Assembly: GCA_023265015.1 (NCBI GenBank)
Contig: JAHFUO010000006.1
Span: 1-37,509 of the forward strand
Direction of reading: 5' to 3'
DNA: 37,509 nucleotides
Origin: Acidobacteriota bacterium
GTDB lineage: Bacteria; Acidobacteriota; Vicinamibacteria; Vicinamibacterales; UBA2999
The translations under genes were made by a program, and so were the position numbers. Below are positions 8,076-17,239 of the stretch, one piece after another; position 1 is the first letter of the stretch, and each line of letters starts with the position of its first letter. The notes below the pieces were generated by a model. The model saw nothing but the letters and a program-made list of their open reading frames with translations. It was not told where the DNA came from and did not search any database.

Positions 8076-8984
8076 ATGTGCAGAACCTCACGGCTTCATC
8101 GGGCCTCCGCAGTGGCTCTGGCGATCGCATCGGCGTGCATCGTCGTCGAGCGCGCGGCGCTTCGCGCTCAGGGCGGGCGCGAGCGAACGCTCTTCGTCAG
8201 CGCGGTGGATCAGAAGGGCGAGCCGGTCGATCGTCTTGGCCCGAACGATTTCATCGTTCGCGAAGATGGCGCGGCGCGCGAAGTGCTGCGCGTCACGCAC
8301 GCGACCGAGCCGATTGACATTGCCATGCTCGTCGACGACAGCGCCGCCTCGGAAGGCGTGATCCCGCGCGTCCGCGAAGGGCTCACGGCGTTCTTCGGCG
8401 CGATGGCGAAGGGCAACCAGATTGCGCTCGTCGGCCTCGCCGATCGTCCGACCATCCTGGTCAACTACACAGCGAACACGAAGCTGCTGCAGGACGGTAT
8501 CGGCCTGCTGTGGCCGCGCACGCACGCGGGAGCGACGTTCATGGACGCGATCTACGAGGTCGCACTCGGCCTCGAGAAGCGCGACACGCCGCGCGCGGTG
8601 ATGGTGCCGGTCATCACGGACGGCGCCGATTTGAGCAACCGCCAGTACATCCAGGTGACTGCCGCGCTGAAGCGCGCCGGCGCCGCGGTCCACGCGATCA
8701 CGGTCGGCGACTTCGGCGCGACCGATGACGACGACCTTCGGAATCGCGCGCGCGTCCTGGCGGAAGGGACGCGGATGACCGGCGGCCAGCGCGTCAACCT
8801 GCTCACCCCGAGCGCAGTGCAGCAGGCGCTCGAGCGGCTCGGCCGCGAGCTGTCGTCGCAATACAAGGTCGTGTACGGCCGGCCGGAGTCGCTCATCCCG
8901 CCGGAGAAAATCGAGGTGAGCGCGCGGCGCCCCGAGGTGACCATGCGAGGCACACCGGAGCGCGGAACGGGGAGCTCGAAGTGA
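8076..8984 (+). CDS. Secreted VWFA-domain protein (acidobacterial VWFA-related type)
   Basis: Signal peptide; FIVREDGAAREVLRVTHATEPIDIAMLVDDSA; VPVITDGAD. Confidence 0.75.
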   Translation: MCRTSRLHRASAVALAIASACIVVERAALRAQGGRERTLFVSAVDQKGEPVDRLGPNDFIVREDGAAREVLRVTHATEPIDIAMLVDDSAASEGVIPRVREGLTAFFGAMAKGNQIALVGLADRPTILVNYTANTKLLQDGIGLLWPRTHAGATFMDAIYEVALGLEKRDTPRAVMVPVITDGADLSNRQYIQVTAALKRAGAAVHAITVGDFGATDDDDLRNRARVLAEGTRMTGGQRVNLLTPSAVQQALERLGRELSSQYKVVYGRPESLIPPEKIEVSARRPEVTMRGTPERGTGSSK

Positions 8985-9895
8985 AGCGTGTTGCTTTTCT
9001 CGCCGCCGCCGTCGTTGCGGCGCTCGTGTCTGCGCCGTCGGCGCAGGCTCCAGGCACATTCCGCGCGGCGATTGACGTCGTCTCGCTCAACGTCACGGCG
9101 ATGGACGCGTCGAACCATTACGTCACCGACCTCGACGAAAAGGATTACTCCGTATTCGAGGACGGCGTGAAGCAGGACCTGACGTTCTTCACCCGCAAGC
9201 AGCAGCCGATCGCGTTGTCGCTGCTCCTCGACAGCAGCGCCAGCATGGAAGACAAGCTGGCCACGCTGCAGACGGCCGCGACGAATTTCGTGCGCCGCCT
9301 GAAGTCGAACGACCTCGCGCAGGTCATCGACTTCGACAGCCGCGTCGAGATCCGCCAGGCCTTCACCTCGACTCAGGGCGAGCTCAACTCGGCCATCCTG
9401 CAGACGCAGGCGGGCGGATCGACGTCGCTCTACAACGCCGTCTACATCTCGCTGAAGGAGCTCGCCAAGGTCCGCGCGACGGGCGATGAAGACGTCCGGC
9501 GCCACGCGCTCGTGCTGTTTTCCGACGGCGAGGACACGTCGAGCCTGATCTCGTTCGACGAGGTGCTCGAGCTCGCCAAGCGCGGCGAGACGGCGATCTT
9601 CACCATCGCGCTCCGCGGCGCCGACACGCAGAGCAAGGGCTTTCACGAGGCCGAGTTCGTGATGCGCCAGCTCGCCCAGGAAACGGGCGGACGCTCGTTC
9701 TTCCCGGCCAAGATCGACGACCTGAACGGCGTCTATGCGGAGATCGCCGACGAGCTCGCCAGCCAGTACACGCTGGGGTACTCCTCGAAGAACATCAAGC
9801 GCGACGGTGCGTTCCGCCGAATCGTGGTGCAGATCGACAGGCCGAACGTGACGCCGCGCACCAAGCGGGGCTACTACGCCCCGACAACGCGTTGA
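8981..9895 (+). CDS. Secreted VWFA-domain protein, paralogue of preceding gene
   Basis: YSVFEDGVKQDLTFFTRKQQPIALSLLLDSSASM (MIDAS DxSxS), LFSDGEDTS; 4-nt overlap with upstream gene. Confidence 0.85.
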   Translation: MKRVAFLAAAVVAALVSAPSAQAPGTFRAAIDVVSLNVTAMDASNHYVTDLDEKDYSVFEDGVKQDLTFFTRKQQPIALSLLLDSSASMEDKLATLQTAATNFVRRLKSNDLAQVIDFDSRVEIRQAFTSTQGELNSAILQTQAGGSTSLYNAVYISLKELAKVRATGDEDVRRHALVLFSDGEDTSSLISFDEVLELAKRGETAIFTIALRGADTQSKGFHEAEFVMRQLAQETGGRSFFPAKIDDLNGVYAEIADELASQYTLGYSSKNIKRDGAFRRIVVQIDRPNVTPRTKRGYYAPTTR

Positions 9896-10719
9896 ACACG
9901 CTCCCGCTGCTGCTGTACGCGGCCGCAGGCGTCGCGTACGCGATCCACTTCGCGCGGCGGGATCCTTCGATCGGCCGGACGGCCACCACGCTCCTCCTCT
10001 TCGGCGCGCTCGTGCACACCTTCGTGATCGGGATGCAGACGATGGAGGTGAGGCATGTGCCGTTCACCAACCCGTCGCGCGCGGTCTCGACGTTCGTGTG
10101 GCTGCTGGCGCTGTCGTATCTCTACCTCGAGCTCACGACCGATGAGCGCTCGATGGGCGTCTTCATCCTTCCCGTCGTCATCGGCCTGCAGGTCATCCCC
10201 GCGATCTACCCCGGCATGGAGTACGCCGACCCGGTGCTCGACAGCGCGTGGTTCTGGGTGCACGTCTCCTCGCTCCTCTTCGCGTACGCCAGCTTCGCGC
10301 TGGCAGGGGTGCTGGGGGTCACGTACATGCTGCAGTTCAAGGAGATCAAGAAAAAACATCTCGGCTATTTCTACACGCGGCTGCCGTCGCTGCAGATTCT
10401 CGACGTGATGAACTCGCGCGCGGTGGCGGTCGGCTGGCTCTTTCTCACCATCGGCGTCATCGTCGGCGCGGTGTGGACGGCGCAGGCGCGCGCCGCGGCG
10501 CCCGACGACCCGAACCTGCAGGCGATGTCGCTCAACGACCCGAAGATTTTCATGGCGATGCTGACGTGGGTGGTCTACTCGTTCGCGGTGTTCGCACGCC
10601 GCACGATGGGATGGACCGGGCGGCGCGCCGCGTGGCTGTCGACGGTCGGGTTCGCCTTCGCGATGTTGAACTTCCTGCCGATCAAGTACTTCGTGAACAC
10701 GAGCCACACGTTCTACTGA
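9892..10719 (+). CDS. HemX/CcsA-like cytochrome c assembly family membrane protein
   Basis: Multi-TM; WFWVHVSSLLFAYASFALAGVLGVTYMLQ; immediately upstream of hemA; TTG start overlapping previous stop. Confidence 0.75.
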   Translation: MNTLPLLLYAAAGVAYAIHFARRDPSIGRTATTLLLFGALVHTFVIGMQTMEVRHVPFTNPSRAVSTFVWLLALSYLYLELTTDERSMGVFILPVVIGLQVIPAIYPGMEYADPVLDSAWFWVHVSSLLFAYASFALAGVLGVTYMLQFKEIKKKHLGYFYTRLPSLQILDVMNSRAVAVGWLFLTIGVIVGAVWTAQARAAAPDDPNLQAMSLNDPKIFMAMLTWVVYSFAVFARRTMGWTGRRAAWLSTVGFAFAMLNFLPIKYFVNTSHTFY

Positions 10720-10720
10720 C

Positions 10721-12025
10721 GTGGATTTCTTCCTTCTCGGCGTGAGCCACCGGACGGCGCCCATCGACCTCAGGGAGCGCCTCGACTTCTCCAGCCGCGA
10801 CGTCGGCGCGGCAGTGGAGGCGGTGTCCGCGCGGCCGTTGATGGCCGAATCGGTCGTGCTGTCGACGTGCAACCGCTCGGAGATCTACGGCGCGAGTGAC
10901 GATCCGACGCGCGCGCGCGAGGAGCTCGTGGCGTTCCTCAGCGACTACCACCACCTCCCGGCCGGCGCGTTCCTGCCGCACCTCTTTGCCCTCGAGAACA
11001 GCGCGGCGGTGACACACCTGTTCCGAGTGGCCGCGGGGCTCGACTCGCTGGTCGTGGGCGAGCCGCAGATCCTCGGCCAGGTGAAGGACGCCTTTCAGGC
11101 CGCGGCCGAGAGGCGCTGCGCCGGACCGATTCTGAGCAAGGTGTTCCGCTGGTCGTTTGCCGTCGGCAAGCGCGTCCGCACGGAGACGGCGCTCGGCGAG
11201 GGCGCGGTGTCGGTGAGCTTTGCGGCGGTCGCGCTCGCCCGCAAGATCTTCGGCCGCCTGCAGGGACGCCACGTGCTGGTCGTCGGCGCCGGCGAGATCA
11301 GCTCGCTCACCGCGCAGCACCTGCGCAGCCACGGGGTCGGCGAGATCGTGATCACGAGCCGCACCCTCGCGCATGCCGAGGCGCTGGCGGCCGAGGTCGG
11401 CGGCAGGGCCGTGCCGTGGGACGGGATGATCGCGGCGCTCGGCGCCAGCGATATCGTCATCACCGCAACCGGATCGCAGCGGCCGATCATCACGCGCGCG
11501 CAGCTCGAGACGGTGAAAGGACGGCGCCGCAGCGACACGCTGTTCATCATCGACATCGCCGTGCCGCGCGACGTCGATCCGGCGGTCGGCGACATCGAGC
11601 AGGTGTTCCTCTACAACATCGACGATCTGCAGTCAATCGTGCAGGAGAACCTGTCGCGGCGCGCAGGGGAAATCGAGCGCGCGGAATCGATCGTGTCCGA
11701 AGAGGTGACGAAGTTCGCGTCGTGGCAGCGATCGCGGGGCGCCGTGCCGACCGTCATCGCGCTCCGGCAGCGCTTCGACGCCATCCGCCGCGCCGAGCTG
11801 CTGCGCCTCGAAGGCAAGCTGGGGGCGCTTCCGCCGGAGGCGCGGGCGCGCGTCGACGAAGTCACCCGACTCATCGTCGAGAAGCTGCTCGTCGAGCCGA
11901 CCGAACAGCTCAAGGCGCTGCCCGACGAAGAGACCCAGGCCGCCTACACCGAGGCGATCAACCGGCTGTTCCGGCTGCGCGAAGAGGAAGACGAGTCCAG
12001 CACGAGGGAGCCGCGCGGGCAATGA
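10721..12025 (+). CDS. hemA: Glutamyl-tRNA reductase
   Basis: GVSHRTAPIDLRERLDF, STCNRSEIYG, VGEPQILGQVKDAF; GTG start. Confidence 0.95.
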   Translation: MDFFLLGVSHRTAPIDLRERLDFSSRDVGAAVEAVSARPLMAESVVLSTCNRSEIYGASDDPTRAREELVAFLSDYHHLPAGAFLPHLFALENSAAVTHLFRVAAGLDSLVVGEPQILGQVKDAFQAAAERRCAGPILSKVFRWSFAVGKRVRTETALGEGAVSVSFAAVALARKIFGRLQGRHVLVVGAGEISSLTAQHLRSHGVGEIVITSRTLAHAEALAAEVGGRAVPWDGMIAALGASDIVITATGSQRPIITRAQLETVKGRRRSDTLFIIDIAVPRDVDPAVGDIEQVFLYNIDDLQSIVQENLSRRAGEIERAESIVSEEVTKFASWQRSRGAVPTVIALRQRFDAIRRAELLRLEGKLGALPPEARARVDEVTRLIVEKLLVEPTEQLKALPDEETQAAYTEAINRLFRLREEEDESSTREPRGQ

Positions 12026-13020
12026 CCCTGAAGCTCGGGACGCGCGGCAGCCAGCTCGCGCTCTGTCAGGCCAACGCCGTCGCGGCGCTGCTGCTGGGTC
12101 GCGCGGGCATCGAGTGCGAGATCGTCATCATCAAGACGTCGGGCGACCAACTGGCGGAGGCGACGCTTGCGCAGATCGGCGGCAAGCGGCTGTTCGTGAA
12201 GGAAATCGAGGATGCGCTGCTCGGGGGCGAGATCGACCTCGCCGTGCACAGCAGCAAGGACATGCCGGCCGTGTTGCCCGACGGCCTGGCGATCGGCGCG
12301 GTGCTGCCGCGCGAGGACGCGCGCGATGCGGTCGCGCTGCCGGCCGACGGCGCGAAGGTCCGCCGGAAAACGGACAGGGGCGACGTCGGCGTCTCGCTCG
12401 AGGAGCTCGTCGCGCGGTTGGGGCAGGGCCCCCGCATCGGCACGAGCAGCGTGCGGCGGACGGCGCAGCTCACGCGCCTGTTTCCCCGCGCGTGCTTTCT
12501 CCCCATTCGCGGCAACCTCGACACGCGTCTTCGCAAGCTGGATGCAGGCGAGTACGATGCGCTCGTGCTGGCATCCGCCGGGCTGATTCGGCTGGAGCAT
12601 CGCGCGAGGATCTCCACGGCGCTTCCCGTCCCGGCCTGCGTGCCTGCGCCCGGCCAGGGCATCATCGCACTCGAGGTGCGTGCCGACGATGACCGCATGG
12701 CGCGGGCGTCGGCCGCGATCAACGATGCCCGCGCGAGAGCCGCGCTCGACGCCGAGCGCGCGGTCGTCATCAGGCTTGGCGGCGGCTGCCAGATGCCGAT
12801 CGGCGCGCATGCGCAGGTCGTGGGAGGCACGCTGCACATGACGGCCATCGTCCTGTCGCTCGACGGGGCGCAAGCGGTGCGCGCGGAATCGTACGGGGCG
12901 ATCGGGGACGGTCGGACCGTCGGGAGCGCCGCGGCCGAACAGCTGCTCGAGCAGGGCGCCGAGGACATTCTCGCGGACGTCGAGCGCGCGCACGCGGCGG
13001 TCGAAGGTCTCCAGCCATGA
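12022..13020 (+). CDS. hemC: Porphobilinogen deaminase (hydroxymethylbilane synthase)
   Basis: LGTRGSQLALCQAN, AVHSSKDMPA, GTSSVRR, RGNLDTRLRKL, GGGCQMPIGAHA; ATGA overlap with hemA. Confidence 0.95.
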   Translation: MTLKLGTRGSQLALCQANAVAALLLGRAGIECEIVIIKTSGDQLAEATLAQIGGKRLFVKEIEDALLGGEIDLAVHSSKDMPAVLPDGLAIGAVLPREDARDAVALPADGAKVRRKTDRGDVGVSLEELVARLGQGPRIGTSSVRRTAQLTRLFPRACFLPIRGNLDTRLRKLDAGEYDALVLASAGLIRLEHRARISTALPVPACVPAPGQGIIALEVRADDDRMARASAAINDARARAALDAERAVVIRLGGGCQMPIGAHAQVVGGTLHMTAIVLSLDGAQAVRAESYGAIGDGRTVGSAAAEQLLEQGAEDILADVERAHAAVEGLQP

Positions 13021-14570
13021 GGCACCCGGCTGTCTACCTGATTGGCGCGGGCCCCGGAGATCCGGGTCTCATCACCGCGCACGGGCTTCAGTACCTTCGC
13101 GCTGCGGACGTCGTCGTCTACGACCACCTCGTTCCGACGCGTCTGCTCAAGTACGCGCGACAGGGAGCCGAGTTGATTGACGTCGGCATCGCCGCCCCGC
13201 AGGCCATGGCGCAGGAGGCGATCAACTACCTGCTGGCCGAGAAAGCGCGCGAAGGGAAGCTCGTGGCGCGCCTCAAGTGGGGCGATCCGTTCGTGTTCGA
13301 TCGCGGCGGCGAGGAGGCGCTCTTCCTGCACGAGAACGGTGTGCCGTTCGAAGTCGTGCCGGGCATCCCGGCGGGCCTCGCGGTCCCCGCGTACGCGGGT
13401 GTGCCGGTGACCTATCCCGGCGGCGGCGACACGATCACGCTCGTCCGCGGGTACGAGGACGAAAGCCGCACGCTGCCGAACATCGATTGGGCGAGCCTCG
13501 CGCGGCTCGAGGGGACGGTCATCTGCTACGCCGGGTCGCAGCAGCTGCCCCGCATCCTCGAGGCGCTCATCTCGAACGGCTGGCCCGCTGACGGTCCCGC
13601 CGTCATCGTCTACAACGGGACGCTGCCCAGCCAGGAAACCGTCCCGGGTTCACTCCGCGAGCTGCTGGGGAGCGTGCGGGAGAGCCCGCGGAAGCGCGAG
13701 GGCGCGATCCTCGTCGTCGGGCGGGTCGTCGGGCTGCGCGAGCATCTTCGCTGGTACGACTCGCGGCCGCTGTTCGGCAAGCGCGTGCTCGTGACGCGGC
13801 CGCGCGACCAGGCGGCCGAGTTGACCGATTTGCTGACCGCGCTTGGCGCCGACTCGATCGAGGCGCCGATGATCCGGATGGCTCCGCCCGAGGATCCCGG
13901 TCCGCTGCTGCACGCGGCGTCGCGCCCGGAAGCGTTCGACTGGATCGTCTTCACGAGCGCGAACGCGGTGGATGCGTTCATGACGGCGCTCCTCGACGGT
14001 GAGCGCGACGTCCGCGCGCTCAAGGGACCTCGCCTCTGCACGTCGGGAACCGCCACGGCGGACAAGCTCGCGGCGTACGGCATCAAGGTGGATCTCATCC
14101 CGAACGAGTTCCGCGCGGATGCCGTGGCCGCGGCGCTCGTCGCCACGGGGTCCATGCAGGGCGTGCGCGTGCTGCTGCCGCGCGCGGACATCGGCCGCGA
14201 AGTCATCGCCGAGCAGCTGCGCGAAGCGGGGGCGGTGGTGACGGAAGTGATCGCGTATCGCACGATCCTCGAGGACACGCAGCGCGAAGGGGATCCTGAC
14301 GTGTACGGCATGCTGCTCGAAGGGCGCATCGACGTCGTCACCTTCACGAGCCCGTCGGCGGTGCGCAACTTCGCGAAGATCTACGGGGCCGAGCAGACTG
14401 CGGATCTGCTGAAAAACACCGTGGTCGCCACGATCGGACCGGTCACGGCCGACGCCGCGCGGCAGCTCTCGATTCCGGTCACCGTTCAGCCCCGGACGTA
14501 CACCATTCCGGCGCTGGTGGATGCAATCGCCGCGCATTACGCGCCCACCAAGAGCACGAAGACGGCTTAG
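13017..14570 (+). CDS. cobA-hemD: Fused uroporphyrinogen-III C-methyltransferase / uroporphyrinogen-III synthase
   Basis: YLIGAGPGDPGLITAHGLQYLRAADVVVYDHL (CobA/SUMT); C-terminal half FGKRVLVTRPRDQAAELTDLL...FTSANAV... (HemD); overlaps hemC stop. Confidence 0.92.
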   Translation: MRHPAVYLIGAGPGDPGLITAHGLQYLRAADVVVYDHLVPTRLLKYARQGAELIDVGIAAPQAMAQEAINYLLAEKAREGKLVARLKWGDPFVFDRGGEEALFLHENGVPFEVVPGIPAGLAVPAYAGVPVTYPGGGDTITLVRGYEDESRTLPNIDWASLARLEGTVICYAGSQQLPRILEALISNGWPADGPAVIVYNGTLPSQETVPGSLRELLGSVRESPRKREGAILVVGRVVGLREHLRWYDSRPLFGKRVLVTRPRDQAAELTDLLTALGADSIEAPMIRMAPPEDPGPLLHAASRPEAFDWIVFTSANAVDAFMTALLDGERDVRALKGPRLCTSGTATADKLAAYGIKVDLIPNEFRADAVAAALVATGSMQGVRVLLPRADIGREVIAEQLREAGAVVTEVIAYRTILEDTQREGDPDVYGMLLEGRIDVVTFTSPSAVRNFAKIYGAEQTADLLKNTVVATIGPVTADAARQLSIPVTVQPRTYTIPALVDAIAAHYAPTKSTKTA

Positions 14571-14586
14571 AGCTTTTCTTTCGTGA

Positions 14587-14694
14587 TCTGCCGCGATACA
14601 CGTCACCAATGCCGCCCGCCCCGAGCGAGCCGGTGATCTCGTACGGCCCGAGCCGCGTGCCGACGCTCAGGGACATCGACGCAAATTCTGCCAT
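14587..14694 (-). pseudogene. Truncated 5' end of a Ser/Thr protein kinase gene
   Basis: MAEFASMSLSVGTRLGPYEITGSLGAGGIGDVYRGR, then homology stops at a CACGAA-type repeat. Confidence 0.7.
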
Positions 14695-15404
14695 GGAGGA
14701 CCCGCGCGCGCGGTGAAATATCTGCGATCCCCGGCGATGCGGCCGACCGGAGTCGCGCGCCGTTCGTGGTGCGGCCGTGATGGCAGGCTCCATGCTTCGT
14801 CAACGGCTACAATGAGCCGATGTCCGGGAGCGATCGCGTGAAGCCGGCCAGCCCTGGCTTGAGGCTCACCTACGACGACTTCGTGCTCTTCCCCGACGAC
14901 GGGAAGCGACACGAGCTCATCGACGGAGAGCATTACGTGACACCGTCGCCGAACCTTAAACATCAGAAAGTCTCTGGCAACGTCCATTTACTGATCGGCG
15001 TCTGGCTGGAAGACCATCCGATCGGCCAGATCTTCTACGCCCCGTTCGACGTGGTGTTCTCCCGGTACGACGTAGTGGAGCCCGACCTGCTCTACGTGTC
15101 GAACGCGCGGTCGGCCGAGGTGCTGACGCCAGCGAACGTGAAGGGCGCGCCTGACCTCGTCATCGAAATTGGCTCGCCGAGTACTCGGAAGCGCGACGAG
15201 ACCATCAAGCGACATCTATACGAGCGTTCTGGCGTATCCGAATACTGGGTCGTGGATCCCGACCTGGACATCGTCCGCGTCTACCGCAGGGAGGCAGAGG
15301 GCTTCGGTCGGGCGATTGAGGTGTCGGCTGACGCCGGGGACATCCTTACGACGCCCCTGCTGCCAGGCCTGGCACTGCCGCTCGCGCGCGTCTTCAAGAC
15401 GTAG
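14665..15404 (+). repeat. Direct repeat copy 1 (kinase head / spacer / Uma2 gene)
   Basis: High identity to 17240-17978, beginning at GCTCAG(G/C)GACATCGACGCAAATTCTGCCA and continuing through the Uma2 gene. Confidence 0.85.
14820..15404 (+). CDS. Uma2 family (DUF820, PD-(D/E)XK-like) protein, copy 1
   Basis: LTYDDFVLFPDDGKRHELIDGEHYVTPSPN...PDLVIEIGSPSTRKRDETIKRHLYERSGVSEYWVVDPD. Confidence 0.9.
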   Translation: MSGSDRVKPASPGLRLTYDDFVLFPDDGKRHELIDGEHYVTPSPNLKHQKVSGNVHLLIGVWLEDHPIGQIFYAPFDVVFSRYDVVEPDLLYVSNARSAEVLTPANVKGAPDLVIEIGSPSTRKRDETIKRHLYERSGVSEYWVVDPDLDIVRVYRREAEGFGRAIEVSADAGDILTTPLLPGLALPLARVFKT

Positions 15405-15470
15405 TCGCTCTCAACTCCCGGCCTCCTGCGGCTCCCGCCTCCCTCTCCTGCTCAGGATCGCCGACGGGGG

Positions 15471-17180
15471 TTATTCCTCCCCCAGCGCGAACACCATCAG
15501 AACGTTGCTGCCGGTGGGAGTCTTCAGATCCGCGTACAGTTGGGACAGGTGGCGCTGGCCCACCGAGCCGCCACCGGCCGACACCGCGACGTACTGGCGT
15601 CCATCGACCGCGTAGCTGATCGGATAGCCTTCCACCGGCCCGTTCAGCGGAATCTCCCACAGCACTTTTCCGTTCTCCGCATCGAAGGCCCTGAAGTATC
15701 GATGGAAGTCGCCGGCAAACACGAGGCCGCCCCCCGTGGTCAACACCGACCCGATCGCGACCCGTTGATCGTAGGTCCATAGGATCTCGCCGGTGGACGC
15801 ACGGACGGCCACGAGCCGCCCGACGTTGCCGTTGGACCCCGGCATGGGCTCCATGCGGTCCCAGTTGAAGCCGGATGCGCTCTTGTCGAGCGGCAGGATC
15901 TCGAAGTTGCTGCACGCCAGGCTTACGGCGCTGTAGACGGCGTCGGTGCGCGGGTTGAACGCCTTCGACTGGAAGATCTTCCCGCCTCGCATGCCGGGGC
16001 ACACGAGCTGAAATGTGCCGACCGCCTTCGGGATGATTTCCTCATTCATCGTGATCGCGCCCGTCTTCTCGTCGATCTGCTTGTAGATGTTCTGAGAGGG
16101 GACGACGAGCCGGTGCAGCAGATGCTCGCCGGTTCGCCTGTCGAATGCCCACAGCACCGATGGCTTGCCCATCGTGTAGACAACCTGGCGTCTCGTGCCG
16201 CGGATCATCACGTCCGCCAGGATCGGGTTGTCGGCGTGATCGAGGTCGAAGTTGTCGCGTGGCACCATCTGCTTGTACCACGCGATCTCGCCCGTCTCGG
16301 CCTTGAGCGCCAGGATCGACTGCGTGTACAGGTTCGAGCTGCCCGGTGTGCCTTTCGCCAGCTCGGTGTACGGAAACGCGCTCCCCGTCGTCCAGTACAC
16401 CATCTTGAGATCGGGATCGTAGCTGCCGGTCATCCACATCGACGCTTTGATGCGACGCTCGTACGCGAGTCCCTTCCACGTGGCGTTGACCTCCGGTGAG
16501 TCCGTGGGCCCGGCAACGGTCTCGCGTCGCCAGAGTTCTTTACCAGTGGCCGCATCGTGCGCCGCAAGGAAGCATCGCGCGGGGCCGTTTCCTCCGCACG
16601 TGAGGCTCGCGAATACGCGGCCGTCACCCGCGATCGGACCCGCTGTGTAGCTGATGCCCTGACGCGAGTCGGCGACCGCAACGTCCCAGACCGGACGTCC
16701 GGTCCGTGCATCGAGCGCGACCAGATGAGCGTCGCTCGTGCCCACGAACACTTTGTCCTGATAGAGCGCAAGATTTCGACTGACGCCGAGGCCGCCGCCC
16801 CGCGCATCCTTGGGTCGCTCGCGGCGGTATTCCCAGATGGGCGCGCCCGTCCGTGCATCGAGCGCCTGCACCACGTCACCCGGGTGCGGAAGGTACATGA
16901 CGCCGTTGTAGACGAGCGGTTCCGGCTCGAGCGAGCCCGGCTCAAGCGTCGACGCCCACGCCAGGCGCAGACGACGCACGTTGCCACGATTGATCTGGTC
17001 GAGGGGACTGTAGCCCGTTCCCGCGCGATCGCGCCGCCAGGCCGGCCAGTCGGCGGCATTCGGCGATCGCAGCGCCTCGTCGGTCACCGGCGTGAAGCGC
17101 GGGCCTTGCGCGTAGGTGAGAAGCGACGCCGTGGCAACCAGCGCGACAATCCAAGGCGCAATCACAAGCAGTCGTTTCAT
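15471..17180 (-). CDS. PQQ-binding-like beta-propeller protein (quinoprotein alcohol/glucose dehydrogenase type)
   Basis: Signal peptide MKRLLVIAPWIVALVATASLLTYAQ; repeated ALDARTGxPxW, AFDAENGKVLWEIPLNGPVEGYP. Confidence 0.88.
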   Translation of the reverse strand: MKRLLVIAPWIVALVATASLLTYAQGPRFTPVTDEALRSPNAADWPAWRRDRAGTGYSPLDQINRGNVRRLRLAWASTLEPGSLEPEPLVYNGVMYLPHPGDVVQALDARTGAPIWEYRRERPKDARGGGLGVSRNLALYQDKVFVGTSDAHLVALDARTGRPVWDVAVADSRQGISYTAGPIAGDGRVFASLTCGGNGPARCFLAAHDAATGKELWRRETVAGPTDSPEVNATWKGLAYERRIKASMWMTGSYDPDLKMVYWTTGSAFPYTELAKGTPGSSNLYTQSILALKAETGEIAWYKQMVPRDNFDLDHADNPILADVMIRGTRRQVVYTMGKPSVLWAFDRRTGEHLLHRLVVPSQNIYKQIDEKTGAITMNEEIIPKAVGTFQLVCPGMRGGKIFQSKAFNPRTDAVYSAVSLACSNFEILPLDKSASGFNWDRMEPMPGSNGNVGRLVAVRASTGEILWTYDQRVAIGSVLTTGGGLVFAGDFHRYFRAFDAENGKVLWEIPLNGPVEGYPISYAVDGRQYVAVSAGGGSVGQRHLSQLYADLKTPTGSNVLMVFALGEE

Positions 17181-17239
17181 ACGCTCTCCTCGATCGCAGA
17201 GATCACCTGCCTCGCCGGCACGCACGCCTTCAGCTCCTC

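Noticed and set aside
8076-9895. VWA pair as part of a defence (e.g. MoxR-VWA or phage-defence) system
   Set aside because: No AAA+ MoxR, nuclease or other defence partner nearby; both have signal peptides and look like secreted acidobacterial VWA proteins.
11416-13020. 534-aa ORF annotated through hemA into hemC
   Set aside because: The N-terminal part is an out-of-frame read of hemA; only the hemC portion from 12022 is real.
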